Below are positions 8,742 to 18,392 of a stretch of DNA of 59,219 bases, piece after piece. Position 1 is the stretch's first letter; every line of letters begins with the position of its first letter. The stretch spans positions 36,854 to 96,072 of the forward strand of contig QQRY01000057.1 in assembly GCA_003602575.1 (NCBI GenBank), given 5' to 3'. Made by a program: the position numbers and the translations under genes. Under the pieces are notes generated by a model. It was not told where the DNA came from. It ran no database searches and was given only the letters and a program-made list of their open reading frames with translations. Source of the stretch: Candidatus Poseidoniales archaeon (GTDB lineage: Archaea > Thermoplasmatota > Poseidoniia > Poseidoniales > Poseidoniaceae).

Positions 8742-9479
8742 ATGACAAAAATTGCAGTTCTAGTTAAGCAAGTACCAGATACTAATTCAAAAATAGTAAT
8801 ATCTGGAAATTCAGTCGACCTTTCAAGTGTCAAAATGGTTATGAGTCCATATGATGAATTTGCAGTAGAAAACGCCTTGCGACACAAGGAATCAGTCGGC
8901 GGCACTGTCACCGCAATCACAGTGGGTGGCCCCAGTGCAGAAAAAGTTCTCAAAGATGCGAAGGCGATTGGCGTAGATGAAATTGTTAGAATTGATTGCG
9001 ATTCATACTTAGACTCAAACGCTCTTCAATCAATCCTAAGTTCTATGATTTCAGAAAGTGGTTTCGAAGTAGTATACTGTGGCAAGTCAGCCGCTGATAC
9101 TGGTGCAGGTTCAACAGGACCTGGAATTGCAGAACATCTTGGCTGGGCTTCTGTATCTAATATAACCGAATCAAATAGTGAAGGAAACTTTACTGTTGTC
9201 GCACCTCTAAATGATGGTAACGCAATAATTGAAGTACCAATTCCAGCAGTAATTACTTGTGACAAAGGTAATACAAAGGTTAGAAAACCAAATGTGAAGG
9301 GTATTATGCAGGCAAAAAGAGCTCAAGTGGATGTCAGGAGTTGCGAAGTTCCAGCATCAGCAGTTAGCATTGTAAACCAAAGTCTTCCTCCAGCAAAGCC
9401 TGAAGGTAAAATGTACGAAGGTGGTCAATCTGCTTCTGAAGTAGCAAGATTGCTTAGAGACGAGGCAAACATTATTTGA
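8742..9479 (+). CDS. etfB: Electron transfer flavoprotein, beta subunit
   Basis: Half of the ETF heterodimer, which collects electrons from acyl-CoA dehydrogenases such as the GcdH-like enzyme at 3567-4742. The N-terminus MTKIAVLVKQVPD is the family signature. KSAADTGAGSTGPGIAEHLGW and the ADP/AMP-binding region follow. Length 245 aa is normal. The reading frame stays open back to 8583, but the ATG at 8742 is preceded by AGGTG and gives the family N-terminus, so the longer form is rejected. Separated by 9 bp from etfA; clearly one operon. Confidence 0.95.
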   Translation: MTKIAVLVKQVPDTNSKIVISGNSVDLSSVKMVMSPYDEFAVENALRHKESVGGTVTAITVGGPSAEKVLKDAKAIGVDEIVRIDCDSYLDSNALQSILSSMISESGFEVVYCGKSAADTGAGSTGPGIAEHLGWASVSNITESNSEGNFTVVAPLNDGNAIIEVPIPAVITCDKGNTKVRKPNVKGIMQAKRAQVDVRSCEVPASAVSIVNQSLPPAKPEGKMYEGGQSASEVARLLRDEANII

Positions 9480-9488
9480 GGTGAAAAT

Positions 9489-10418
9489 ATGACAAATACA
9501 ATAGTAATAGCAGAATTAAACAAAGGAAGTATTCATTCAACAACTAAAGAATTAATTTCAGCAGCACAAATGTTAGGAAATTCTTGCACAGTAGTTGTAC
9601 CTTGTAACGATTCATCGGTAGCTGATTCAATAAGTTCAGTTTCAGGTGTTACAAAGATAATTGTTGCAAAATCTGAAATTTTTACAAGTTATGATGCATC
9701 AGGTTGGGCATCAGCAATAGATTCAGTGACTCCTGAAGGCACAATAATCACTTCAGCAAGTCCCCAATCAAAGGATTTAGCAGCAAGATTAGCAGCTAGA
9801 AGAAAGTTATCAGTGGTTCAAGATGTTGTGTCTATACAAGATGGTAATTTAACTTCGCCTGTATATTCGGGTAAAGCAATGCAGACAGTGTCTACATCAG
9901 GAAATACTGTTGTTAGTATTAGGCAAAATGTGTTTGATCCTTCACCTGATGGTGGCTCTGCGGAAGTTTCAGTTATTGATGCATCTGGAAATGTAACTAC
10001 TGCTGTAAAGGAATTAATCTCTAGGGCGTCTGAAAGATTAGACGTCTCAGAGGCAAATATCATTATTTCTGGTGGAAGAGGAATGGGTTCTCCTGATAAT
10101 TTCACACATTTAGAACAAATTGCTGACACTTTAGGTGCTGCTGTAGGCGCATCAAGAGCTGCAGTTGATACTTGGGATGATATTCCTCACTCGATGCAAG
10201 TTGGGCAAACAGGAAAAACTGTCAATCCGAATCTTTACATTGCAGTTGGAATCTCTGGAGCCATACAACATTTGGCTGGTATGAGGTCTTCGAAATATAT
10301 TGTTGCAATAAACAAAGATGCTGATGCACCGATTTTCCAACATGCAGACTATGGAATTGTTGCTACCTGGGAAGAAGCATTACCTGTTCTTCAATCAAGC
10401 CTATCTGCAATGATGTAA
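9489..10418 (+). CDS. etfA: Electron transfer flavoprotein, alpha subunit
   Basis: The FAD-binding partner of EtfB. The C-terminal FAD domain shows [32 protein letters not shown] and [16 protein letters not shown], then NKDADAPIF, all in normal order. The length of 309 residues is typical. GAGGTG upstream of the ATG overlaps the etfB stop, pointing to translational coupling. The stop codon abuts the stop of the convergent hydrolase. The usual downstream acceptor, ETF-quinone oxidoreductase, is not in the window. Confidence 0.95.
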   Translation: MTNTIVIAELNKGSIHSTTKELISAAQMLGNSCTVVVPCNDSSVADSISSVSGVTKIIVAKSEIFTSYDASGWASAIDSVTPEGTIITSASPQSKDLAARLAARRKLSVVQDVVSIQDGNLTSPVYSGKAMQTVSTSGNTVVSIRQNVFDPSPDGGSAEVSVIDASGNVTTAVKELISRASERLDVSEANIIISGGRGMGSPDNFTHLEQIADTLGAAVGASRAAVDTWDDIPHSMQVGQTGKTVNPNLYIAVGISGAIQHLAGMRSSKYIVAINKDADAPIFQHADYGIVATWEEALPVLQSSLSAMM

Positions 10419-11186
10419 TCACAAATATTTTCCAATAAAGCCATCTTTAGTTTGGTCAGATTGACCAACATAAGGGTTAGTTAGTCTTTCTATACCTATG
10501 GACGTTAATGGCCCATGTCCTGGGTGAACAATAGTGTCTTTTTCAAGAGGCCATAATTTAGTCTTAATTGAATTAGATAAAACCTCAAAATCTCCTCCAG
10601 TATTAGGTAAGTCTGTTCGACCAACTGAACCTGCAAATAATGTATCTCCAACAAATATGTGGTCAGGACCATCAGAAACATCAAGCAATAAACAACATCC
10701 ACCCAATGTATGACCGGGCGTATGAAGGATCTTCAAACTGATATTACCAAACTCGAGTAACTGTTCATCAGAAATCTCATGTGTAGCTTTTGCAGGCTCT
10801 GGTAGCATAATTCCACGTCTAGCACCTGAAACCTTAGCCAATGTTTGTAAAAAGTAATCATCCTTATGTAGATACCAATCTACATCATATCTTTCCAATA
10901 AATAAGGAATGTGCCCACTGTGATCATAATGCGCGTGAGTATTTACGAGAGCAACAACATTTCTTTTTGATATGCCATGTTGATGCATTTCTTCCATATT
11001 CCTTGGCCCAGTAGACCAATTAGGCCCAAGGCCTTCAAATTCTTCAATCCAAGAAATTATTCTTTCAGATTCCCCCCCTCCGTCAATTATTACTGTATCA
11101 CCGGTTGATAAATCGGTGACTACAGAACATCTCATCTGTAAATCTCCTACCATAAATGATTCAATCCAAGGCGATTCAAGTGTCAT
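10419..11186 (-). CDS. Metallo-beta-lactamase fold hydrolase (glyoxalase II-like)
   Basis: A 255-residue two-metal hydrolase. The core motif THAHYDH is at 83-89. The remaining ligands follow in HTPGHTLGG, VGDTLFAGSVGRTD and HPGHGP, which is the glyoxalase II/hydroxyacylglutathione-hydrolase arrangement. The exact thioester or other substrate is not evident. It is last in a leftward run after purF, the ThiI-like gene and the propeller-PKD gene, with only 8 bp from the latter, so it is probably co-transcribed. The Shine-Dalgarno AGGTAGG lies just upstream of the ATG at 11186. Confidence 0.85.
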   Translation of the reverse strand: MTLESPWIESFMVGDLQMRCSVVTDLSTGDTVIIDGGGESERIISWIEEFEGLGPNWSTGPRNMEEMHQHGISKRNVVALVNTHAHYDHSGHIPYLLERYDVDWYLHKDDYFLQTLAKVSGARRGIMLPEPAKATHEISDEQLLEFGNISLKILHTPGHTLGGCCLLLDVSDGPDHIFVGDTLFAGSVGRTDLPNTGGDFEVLSNSIKTKLWPLEKDTIVHPGHGPLTSIGIERLTNPYVGQSDQTKDGFIGKYL

Positions 11187-11194
11187 AAAAATAC

Positions 11195-12844
11195 CTACCT
11201 TTCTACAATAATTGTAATCTCATCACTATTCCAATTACCATCTATGTCACAAATCCGTAACTCGAACTGATGTTTGCCAATATTAAGTTTGACTTTAAGT
11301 TTAGCAATATCTGAAATTTCTCTCCCAGTAGAGTCTATCCATGACCATGCGTTTATTCTTTCTTGAGGGTCATAACTTGAAGTCCCGTCTAAAATTATAA
11401 CAGCAGTGCCGTCTTCTTGTGCAGTTATTCTCTGGTCGCCTCCTGCATTAGCGATAGGGATTTCTATTTCTTCCACAGACTTGGTTAGTTCATCGAAAAT
11501 AGATTCATCTGGAATCATCGCCATATTTTCTATTGCGTCATCCAGTTGAGAAATTAGTTCTTCCGTATCAATATCTATTGTTCCTTGAATAGACGAATTA
11601 TCCTTACAATCTTTTTCTAAACTTAATGCCCCAATCAGTTCATCTATAGATTCAGAAATCGTTGTAGAATCTGTTTCTTCTAGTTGCTTTAATTCTTCTT
11701 TAGTCAAATGTTGTGAAATTTGCTCGTCAGAATATAATTCTTCTGACGTTAAATGTTTGATTTCTTGGACATCATTAAACCAAGATGGAAGTTCAGATTC
11801 CTCAATATCGATCAAGTTATCTTTGAGAGAAATTTTTCCTATAGGCTCAGTTTCAGTCCAGTCATTTTGGTCTTCACCTGCAAAAAGACAAATTTCTCCA
11901 TCTTTTGAAATTTGAATATATTCTGGAATCCCTTGGTGCTCTACTTTCCATAAATCTCCATTACTATTATATCCATAAATAAAGAACCATGATGAGCAAA
12001 TTATTTGTTCAGAATGATAAATTAAATTTTTAATCGGGTATTTACAATCAAATAAAATATTCATATCTTGTTCAAATTGACCATTATCTCTCATTTCTAA
12101 TTCTATTACTTTACCATCATCAAAACCTAAAACACTCCCCTTGTGGGAACTTGTGGAGATCAAAAGTCTTGATTTAATATCGATTCTTCTAATAAGTTTA
12201 TTTTTTGAGATGTCCCAAATTTCCATTTCAAGAGCCTCTTCTTCTCCTGGAACTAAAGCATATCCTTCTCGACCTATTATTAGATAACCATCACTTGTCG
12301 AACCAATTGAAGTTATTGATTCACCTAACTCACCGCGTGAAGGACGTTGCCATATTGTTTGTCCATCTAAAATAGCCTGAACCTCTCCATTCTCATGAGC
12401 AGTGATAAGATAATTATCTAATTTTTCGACCTTTACCACAGAATTATATTTATCAGCTAAATCTATTTTTTCTCCATCCTTTAGAACAAAATGTAGCCTA
12501 CCTAAGGAATCTATTATTGCAAAACGATCGCCAATTTCTAATAAAGAAAAACCACCACCTTTAATTTCACACTTCCAAACAACTTCTCCTGAAAAATTAA
12601 GACATACCAAGCCAAAGAATTCATCTAAAACAAAAATGCTAGTATTTGTGGTCACTAGTCCTGTTACTTTACCTTCTGATTTCCAAAATAAAAGTTCTTC
12701 ACCAGTTAGGTCAACAGTCTTGTGAGATATACAAACTAATCCATTAGTCTCTGCCCAAACTATAATGTTGCCATCTGGCGATAAAGACAAAGCAGAAATC
12801 TGCCCCTGTGGACGAAAGGCCACAACAACATCTCTACTTAGCAT
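11195..12844 (-). CDS. Propeller-like protein with C-terminal PKD-type domain, no signal peptide
   Basis: The first 340 or so residues form repeated beta units typical of a PQQ/WD40-like propeller (LSLSPDGNIIVWAE, YIQISKDGEICLFAGED). An acidic helical linker follows (about 355-455, rich in Glu, Asp, Ser). A PKD-like domain (about 460-549) contains ANAGGDQRI and LDGTSSYDP. PKD domains are usually extracellular, yet the N-terminus (MLSRDVVVAFRPQG) has no signal peptide or membrane helix. Either the protein stays inside or it is exported by an unknown route. Function unknown; the gene is within the purF-ThiI-like run. Confidence 0.75.
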   Translation of the reverse strand: MLSRDVVVAFRPQGQISALSLSPDGNIIVWAETNGLVCISHKTVDLTGEELLFWKSEGKVTGLVTTNTSIFVLDEFFGLVCLNFSGEVVWKCEIKGGGFSLLEIGDRFAIIDSLGRLHFVLKDGEKIDLADKYNSVVKVEKLDNYLITAHENGEVQAILDGQTIWQRPSRGELGESITSIGSTSDGYLIIGREGYALVPGEEEALEMEIWDISKNKLIRRIDIKSRLLISTSSHKGSVLGFDDGKVIELEMRDNGQFEQDMNILFDCKYPIKNLIYHSEQIICSSWFFIYGYNSNGDLWKVEHQGIPEYIQISKDGEICLFAGEDQNDWTETEPIGKISLKDNLIDIEESELPSWFNDVQEIKHLTSEELYSDEQISQHLTKEELKQLEETDSTTISESIDELIGALSLEKDCKDNSSIQGTIDIDTEELISQLDDAIENMAMIPDESIFDELTKSVEEIEIPIANAGGDQRITAQEDGTAVIILDGTSSYDPQERINAWSWIDSTGREISDIAKLKVKLNIGKHQFELRICDIDGNWNSDEITIIVER

Positions 12845-12893
12845 GATTATTCCTATTTGCCTTATACCATTAAATTGACTATCTAATGATAGC

Positions 12894-13835
12894 CTAATTT
12901 ACCCAACTAACTAAATCAGGATGGATTACATGTTTTGATGGGTTATTAAAATGTTCAAGTAAATTTTGAATTTCTAATTGATTCCATCCAGTAAGAGGGG
13001 ATAATGTCGATATGGGGGTTGTCTTTACTGCCTCAGCCCTCTTTCCAATGAAAGGTTCAGCCTCTTTTAGTGTCAACCCCATAATACCCCATGCAGGCCT
13101 ATCAAAAGCATGGCCTCTCATTTCATGCTCCAATGTTCTCTTTCCTATGAAGGGGTCGTAACTAGATAGTTGCTCAATATATTCGGGATTTGAATCAAGA
13201 ACTGGAATTAATCTTACACCTCTCCTCATAACTAGAAATGCTTCAAGCATTAATTCTTCAGAACTTAGTTGAATTAATACATCACCTTGAACACCAGGAG
13301 GAAGGCCTCCGCATGTTTGGATCCTATACTTTATTTGGAATAGTTCCTCATTATCAACTATCAGTTTTATCCATTCATCCGGATCTGTCAAATTAACTGA
13401 CAATTTAGGATCTAGACTGATCATTTTCGCCCCAATTCTGCTTTCATATTCTCTAGAGTTAATTTTTCCAGTTTTAGCAACACGTTTTACCCTAACACCA
13501 AAAGTTCTATTATTTCCAAAATTAGTAGAATTATTGATTACTTCTTCTGCTATTGATTCGGGATTTAATCCACAGTCTAATTTAACAATACGGTCTATGG
13601 CAACCACTCCAATTACTCTCGAGAGTAAATCTTCAACTTCCTCGATTGAATCACTTGAGGAAACATGGTCTTGAGTACCATTGACATGATGAAATAGAGT
13701 AATTTTTCTTTTTTCGGCTAATTCAAGCATATTTTTTCGTAAAGAACGTTGAAATGATTTCCTTACAGATTTTGACTTTAATCCTAGTTCACCGAAACGA
13801 AGAATCCAAGAATTTAGTTGCATCCAATCACTCAC
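12894..13835 (-). CDS. ThiI-like THUMP protein with lost PP-loop (pseudoenzyme)
   Basis: ThiI makes 4-thiouridine in tRNA using an N-terminal ferredoxin-like domain, THUMP and a PP-loop ATPase. The N-terminus here ([14 protein letters not shown]) and the THUMP region match. The entry to the PP-loop domain is also recognisable: GGLPPGVQG (176-184) and [12 protein letters not shown] (201-212). Between them the ATP-binding SGGxDSPVA motif is replaced by SSEELMLEA (191-199). AMP and sulfur transfer chemistry should therefore be lost. It may still bind tRNA. Start is GTG 13835, overlapping the purF stop by 4 bases (GTGA), or ATG 13823. Family by pattern; the degeneration is directly visible. Confidence 0.75.
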   Translation of the reverse strand: MSDWMQLNSWILRFGELGLKSKSVRKSFQRSLRKNMLELAEKRKITLFHHVNGTQDHVSSSDSIEEVEDLLSRVIGVVAIDRIVKLDCGLNPESIAEEVINNSTNFGNNRTFGVRVKRVAKTGKINSREYESRIGAKMISLDPKLSVNLTDPDEWIKLIVDNEELFQIKYRIQTCGGLPPGVQGDVLIQLSSEELMLEAFLVMRRGVRLIPVLDSNPEYIEQLSSYDPFIGKRTLEHEMRGHAFDRPAWGIMGLTLKEAEPFIGKRAEAVKTTPISTLSPLTGWNQLEIQNLLEHFNNPSKHVIHPDLVSWVN

Positions 13836-15370
13836 GCTGAATCATTATGTAAATCCAGAACTTGATCCTCTTCCATATCTTCCTGCTTAGCAGTATCATT
13901 CCTCTTATCATGTAGCTTCTTTAGATAGGCGTCGGTTATATTTCCAGTAACATATTTGCCATCAAAGCAACTAGAATCGAATTCCATTTCTAAATCAGTA
14001 CCCATTAGAATAGACTCAACAAGATCATCAAGTGTTTGATAAAATAGTTTATCACTACCTATTTTTTCATTTATTTCCTCTATAGAACGGCCATTTGCAA
14101 TAAATTCATTAACAGCAGGCATATCTATCCCATATACATTAGGATATCTTACAGGAGGTGCTGCTGAAGCAAAATATACCTTCTTAGCACCCACGTCTCT
14201 AGCCATTTCAATAATCTGCTGACTTGTAGTACCTCTAACAATAGAGTCATCTACTAAAAGTATATTTTTTCCTGAAAATTCATGCTCAATAGCATTCAAT
14301 TTTCTACGAACTGACTTTTCGCGAAGAGCCTGTCCTGGCATAATGAAAGTCCTTCCAACGTAACGGTTTTTTACAAATCCTTCACGATATGGAACATTGA
14401 GAGTATTAGCCATTTGTAATGCGGCAATTCTACCAGAATCAGGAACTGGGATGACTGCATCAATGTCATGTTCAGGCCACTGTTGCAAGATTCTTTCTGC
14501 CAATTTTTTACCTTGATTTAATCTAGAATTATATACGGAAATACCATCTATTACTGAATCAGGTCTAGCGAAATAAACATACTCGAAAATACATGGAGAA
14601 TGTGTCATTGATTCAGAGCACTTACGTGAGAAAAAATGTCCTGAAGATGAAATAAATATTGCTTCACCGGGCTCTACATCTCTTACAATTTCGAACCCTA
14701 ATGCGGAAATTGCAACAGACTCACTAGCAACGATCCATTCTGATTCTCCATCGACTTCTCTCTTACCAAAAACAAGTGGACGTATTCCGTTTGGATCTCT
14801 AAATGCTAATAATCCATATCCTGAAATAAGCGACACACAGGAATATCCTCCTTCTACCTTATTGTTCAATGCCTTGATTGCACCAAATACTGCTTCGATG
14901 TCTAAGTGTGGATCGCCATCTATCGAAATCCCATTGGAGCGCTCAAATAACTCTACTGCCAAAACATTGAGTAAAATTTCAGAGTCACTCTTGGTATTCA
15001 TATGTCTAAAATATGAGTCTAGTAAATTCTTTCTTAGTTCTTCAGCATTGGTCAAATTACCATTGTGAGCAATTGACAATCCATATGGTGAATTGACATA
15101 GAATGGCTGGGCTTCAGCCTTTGAAGAAGAACCCGCAGTTGGATATCTAACATGACCCAATCCAATGTGACCCTCAAGCCTTTGCATATGCCTTGTGTAA
15201 AATATATCGGAAACTAAACCATTGGATTTCCTCAGCCTAAATTGACCTTCGAAATCTGTCATTATTCCAGCAGCGTCTTGACCTCTGTGCTGTAAAACTG
15301 TAAGTCCATCATAAATCAGTTGATTGACGTGAACGCCATTGCGTCCAACAACTCCGATTATGCCGCACAT
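13832..15370 (-). CDS. purF: Amidophosphoribosyltransferase
   Basis: First committed step of purine synthesis: PRPP plus glutamine to phosphoribosylamine. The N-terminal nucleophile glutaminase domain starts MCGIIGVVG with Cys2 as nucleophile; there is no propeptide. HRGQDAAG and [10 protein letters not shown] follow. The phosphoribosyltransferase PRPP loop [13 protein letters not shown] is at 371-383. The C-terminal tail (480-512) is acidic and probably disordered. Length 512 aa is slightly longer than usual because of that tail. GAGGC precedes the ATG. It heads the run purF, ThiI-like, propeller-PKD, hydrolase. Confidence 0.96.
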   Translation of the reverse strand: MCGIIGVVGRNGVHVNQLIYDGLTVLQHRGQDAAGIMTDFEGQFRLRKSNGLVSDIFYTRHMQRLEGHIGLGHVRYPTAGSSSKAEAQPFYVNSPYGLSIAHNGNLTNAEELRKNLLDSYFRHMNTKSDSEILLNVLAVELFERSNGISIDGDPHLDIEAVFGAIKALNNKVEGGYSCVSLISGYGLLAFRDPNGIRPLVFGKREVDGESEWIVASESVAISALGFEIVRDVEPGEAIFISSSGHFFSRKCSESMTHSPCIFEYVYFARPDSVIDGISVYNSRLNQGKKLAERILQQWPEHDIDAVIPVPDSGRIAALQMANTLNVPYREGFVKNRYVGRTFIMPGQALREKSVRRKLNAIEHEFSGKNILLVDDSIVRGTTSQQIIEMARDVGAKKVYFASAAPPVRYPNVYGIDMPAVNEFIANGRSIEEINEKIGSDKLFYQTLDDLVESILMGTDLEMEFDSSCFDGKYVTGNITDAYLKKLHDKRNDTAKQEDMEEDQVLDLHNDSA

Positions 15371-15435
15371 GGCTCTGCCTCATTCAATGTAACAGTAGGT
15401 TGTAGGTATAAATTGCCCTTAGGAGTCAAAAATTC

Positions 15436-15615
15436 TCACGCCTTAGGTCGGTGAGATTTCTTTGACCAGCTGAACTTACGCATTCTACTGGTTGCTCCGT
15501 ATCCACACGCAGCGCATACTCCTTTTTGCTTGTGGTAAGCATTTCTTCCACACCTTCTACATCTAATGTGTGTAGTCTTTTGACGACGTCCCATTGAAGG
15601 TGTTCCCTTTGACAT
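15436..15615 (-). CDS. rpl37e: Ribosomal protein eL37
   Basis: A 59-residue basic zinc protein of the large subunit. The sequence begins [12 protein letters not shown] and carries two zinc knuckles, CRRCG (C19, C22) and CAACG (C34, C37), then [12 protein letters not shown], which is diagnostic for the family. All four zinc ligands are intact, in contrast to eL42 in this window. It lies between purF and the two membrane proteins, all leftward. A longer open frame on the same strand (15426-15722) overlaps it in another phase and is not a gene. Confidence 0.93.
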   Translation of the reverse strand: MSKGTPSMGRRQKTTHIRCRRCGRNAYHKQKGVCAACGYGATSRMRKFSWSKKSHRPKA

Positions 15616-15684
15616 ATAATCACCACGACAAACGCCCCACCGACCTCCCCCTTATGAAATAAGCGGATGGAAAATAATATTGAT

Positions 15685-16158
15685 TCATTCCTCTTCTTGG
15701 AAGATAATTCTCTTTTTGCCATTTGTCAAAGTAGCAAACATAGAACCTATACATACGGCAACTGCTAGAGATATAGCCAAGAATGATACAATAGTGTGTC
15801 CGATATTGTAAACTGTTTGAGCTCTAACTGAACCGTTTGCTTCTAGTAGCATGGGACCCATTCCAATCAATGCTAAAGTCGCTAAAATGCCGAATAAAAC
15901 TGCTAATATCATTCCAAAAAGTGGAGCTAATGGGCGTTTTCTTGAATCTGCATAAAAGAATAAGTTACCAAGTAGCACTAAAGAACCCAGAGTGTATGAA
16001 GTCAAAATGGCATTTGCAAACCTTGTAAAAGAATCGCTGGTATCAAAACTAGAGAAATTTCCTTTCAATGTTGAATCAATAATCCAAATAACAATTATAG
16101 GCAGCAAGAATGCCATAAATAGCAACTTGAGGTTTAGAGTCTGTTTTAACTCACTCAC
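15685..16158 (-). CDS. Four-helix membrane protein, unknown function
   Basis: A small integral membrane protein with four hydrophobic segments (about residues 13-30, 48-68, 80-103 and 123-148) and a short charged tail. No motif recognised. The GTG at 16158 has GGGGGT seven bases upstream and overlaps the end of the previous gene; a TTG at 16164 is possible but too close to that Shine-Dalgarno sequence. The overlap with the upstream membrane-protein gene suggests translational coupling and perhaps a joint complex. Confidence 0.65.
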   Translation of the reverse strand: MSELKQTLNLKLLFMAFLLPIIVIWIIDSTLKGNFSSFDTSDSFTRFANAILTSYTLGSLVLLGNLFFYADSRKRPLAPLFGMILAVLFGILATLALIGMGPMLLEANGSVRAQTVYNIGHTIVSFLAISLAVAVCIGSMFATLTNGKKRIIFQEEE

Positions 16159-16948
16159 TTTCAATACCCCCTATGTTTTGTGCAATCTTTTCTGAAGCTT
16201 GCGACAACTCATCACCAGTTGGCGGAGGTACAGAATTAGGTTCTCCAATTGATCGCTCGTAAAGATAAATCACAAATCCAAATATGAAAATTGATAATGA
16301 CACGCCCACTAAAATACCAAATAAGTCGGATACTGAAAGCCAGAAATAAGTTGTAAATAATTCCGATGAAGTGTTTTTTCCATCTATTGTTAAGCCACAA
16401 ATTATCAAAGTCATAGACATTACAGAAATTAATCTCATTATACTAGACTCCCTATGCCTTTCTTCACCGATTAACATCATAGAGATGGATAGTACAGAAG
16501 ATAAACAACAAATCATCAAGACTAGGGTTGGAAAGAATATCAACCAAAAGCGGTTTACTTCTTTACCTTCATACATTGGAGTCAAATCGCCCCATTGCAT
16601 TAGACAAAACCATACCATGCTCAAAGTAATACAAAATAAGCCTAGTTTTCTATCACTTGTAGGCAATTTACCAACTGGTACATTTCCGGAAAATACCAAA
16701 AGATATATTCCTATTATCAAAAGTATTGATGGCCCTAAAATGAATCCGATTAAATGACCTATTGAAGAAGAAGGAGAAGAAGGGACTGTCCATGGGCTGG
16801 CACATACTAATGCAAGACCAATAATCGAAATAAATTTGCCAATATTACTTTTCATATTGTCTTTTGAGGAAAGTGAAACCCATGCACCCAGTGCTATCAT
16901 AAACAATGGTAGCCAGAAAAAAACTACGGCTTCTGCCATTGCATCCAT
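16151..16948 (-). CDS. Polytopic membrane protein, unknown function
   Basis: A 265-residue protein with about seven hydrophobic segments: 8-25, 37-53, 65-86, 101-118, 133-157, 168-185 and 203-230. The loops are short and the cytosolic-looking C-tail is Pro/Gln/Glu-rich (GEPNSVPPPTGDELSQ). No transporter or enzyme signature is visible. It overlaps the next membrane-protein gene by 8 bases. The pair sits upstream of eL37 on the same strand. The roughly 130 bp gap to eL42 on the other side must hold divergent promoters. Confidence 0.65.
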   Translation of the reverse strand: MDAMAEAVVFFWLPLFMIALGAWVSLSSKDNMKSNIGKFISIIGLALVCASPWTVPSSPSSSIGHLIGFILGPSILLIIGIYLLVFSGNVPVGKLPTSDRKLGLFCITLSMVWFCLMQWGDLTPMYEGKEVNRFWLIFFPTLVLMICCLSSVLSISMMLIGEERHRESSIMRLISVMSMTLIICGLTIDGKNTSSELFTTYFWLSVSDLFGILVGVSLSIFIFGFVIYLYERSIGEPNSVPPPTGDELSQASEKIAQNIGGIESE

Positions 16949-17080
16949 ATTATACCCTATGCATGGATATTAATTACTTCATCCCCTCTTTCATATCGCA
17001 GTGGCTCGTTTTCTATACCCTTTAAGATGCGGAGTTTCTAAATACCCGACCCTAGTGGCACGAACGCTCAAGGTGTTACT

Positions 17081-17365
17081 ATGGTAAAGATGCCACGTCA
17101 AATCAAGCGTTATAGCCCATCTGCTGGTAAGCATACCATGCACACTGTAGAGCGTGTAAAGAAGCGACGTGCTTCTGAATTAAAATGGGGTCAGAGAAGA
17201 TTCCGTAAAGTTATGGCAGGATATCGTGGTTTCCCACGTCCTAAACCAGATGGTAGAGAAAAGCCAACAAAGAGAGTAAATATTCTATTTAGATGTACTG
17301 AGACTGGAAAGGCTCATTACGCTCCATGTAAGAGAGCGAAGAAATTTGAATTAGTGGACAAGTGA
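17081..17365 (+). CDS. rpl44e: Ribosomal protein eL42 (L44e) lacking zinc-ligand cysteines
   Basis: A large-subunit protein near the ribosomal E site. The conserved body is clear: KMPRQIKRY, HTVERVKK, WGQRRFRKVMAGYRGFPRPKP, EKPTKRVNI, CTETGKAHY. The family normally binds zinc through two CxxC pairs. Here the first pair has become SPSA (residues 12-15), and the second reads CTET (72-75), leaving Cys72 and Cys83 only. The ATG has AAGGTG upstream. It leads the conserved archaeal cluster eL42-eS27-aIF2alpha-Nop10-PAC2. Confidence 0.93.
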   Translation: MVKMPRQIKRYSPSAGKHTMHTVERVKKRRASELKWGQRRFRKVMAGYRGFPRPKPDGREKPTKRVNILFRCTETGKAHYAPCKRAKKFELVDK

Positions 17366-17374
17366 TGTGATTTT

Positions 17375-17545
17375 ATGGCTAGTAATTTTCTAAAGGTATC
17401 ATGTAGAGACTGTGGTGCAGAAGTAGTAATATTCTCAAGAGCTACCAGCGTAGTTTCATGCTCTGTTTGTGGAGCAACCCTAACAGCACCATCCGGAGGA
17501 AAGGCTGACCTCGTCGGATGTAGTATTATTGAAGCCCTTGAATGA
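17375..17545 (+). CDS. rps27e: Ribosomal protein eS27
   Basis: A 56-residue zinc protein of the small subunit. The sequence is MASNFLKVSCRDCG with a second knuckle CSVCGATL; ligands C10, C13, C29 and C32 are all present. The ending GGKADLVGCSIIEALE is typical. It lies 9 bp after eL42 and 15 bp before aIF2-alpha, the usual archaeal order, so it belongs to one transcript. Confidence 0.93.
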   Translation: MASNFLKVSCRDCGAEVVIFSRATSVVSCSVCGATLTAPSGGKADLVGCSIIEALE

Positions 17546-17560
17546 GGGGGCTAAGCCTCC

Positions 17561-18352
17561 ATGGTCAAGGAAGAAAATATCATCCCTCCTGAAGAAGGAG
17601 AATTGGTTGTTGTAACTGTAAAATCTGTTAAACAAAACGGAGTTTATGTCGATTTTGATGAATACCCAGGCCTTGAGGGATTTATTTTTATTGGAGAAGT
17701 AGCTAGTGGATGGGTAAAAAATATCAGAGCATTTGTTCGTGATGGTCAACGTCTTATCTGTAAAGTAATGCGTACTAGGAAAGATGGATCATCGTTAGAA
17801 CTTTCTCTCAAGTCTGTTTCTGAAGAAAGAAGAAGAGATAGACTACAAGAATGGAAAAATGAACAAAGGTCCATTCAACTGTTTAAAGTTCTAGCTGAGA
17901 AAGTCGGTTGGGATGAGGAAACAAAGAATGTAAATTCTGAAGATTTGGTAAATTCTTTTGGAACCCTTTACAGTTCATTCGAAGAAGCAGCTACAAATGA
18001 AACAGCTCTTATTGATGCTGGATTTGAAGGCGACTGGCTCAAAGAATTCATAGAAATTGCAGTTGAAAATATAATTCCTCCTTTTGTTGAGATAAGAGGA
18101 ACTTTGACACTTAGCATAAATACGCCCAATGGGATTAATGTAATTAGAGATGCACTTATCTCTGCTGAAGAATTTTCATCTGAGGAAGAAGAAATAATCG
18201 TTGCTTGTTTCTATAATGGGGCTCCTGATTACCGAATTGAACTAAAAGCACCAGATTTCAAAACTGCAGAAGATCTTTGGATAAACGTATCCAAGACAGC
18301 AGTTGATCACGTTATAGCCAATGGTGGAGAAGCATCTGCCTTTAGAGAATGA
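17561..18352 (+). CDS. eif2a: Translation initiation factor aIF2, alpha subunit
   Basis: Part of the heterotrimeric aIF2 that carries initiator tRNA. The N-terminal S1 domain is clear (residues 12-85): GELVVVTVKSVKQNGVYVDF, LEGFIFIGEVASGWVKNI, GQRLICKVM, SLELSLKSV. A helical middle domain and an alpha/beta C-terminal domain that contacts gamma follow. Length 263 is normal. A run of G just after the eS27 stop serves as Shine-Dalgarno sequence. The eukaryotic regulatory Ser region is replaced by IGEVASGWVKNI. Confidence 0.93.
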   Translation: MVKEENIIPPEEGELVVVTVKSVKQNGVYVDFDEYPGLEGFIFIGEVASGWVKNIRAFVRDGQRLICKVMRTRKDGSSLELSLKSVSEERRRDRLQEWKNEQRSIQLFKVLAEKVGWDEETKNVNSEDLVNSFGTLYSSFEEAATNETALIDAGFEGDWLKEFIEIAVENIIPPFVEIRGTLTLSINTPNGINVIRDALISAEEFSSEEEEIIVACFYNGAPDYRIELKAPDFKTAEDLWINVSKTAVDHVIANGGEASAFRE

Positions 18353-18392
18353 TTACCAACTTTATCATAAGTAAAGACGCATAGGCCAATAC

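Noticed and set aside
15426-15722. A 98-codon leftward open frame
   Set aside because: It overlaps eL37 in another phase and runs into the membrane-protein gene; its product has no sensible composition, while eL37 is unmistakable.
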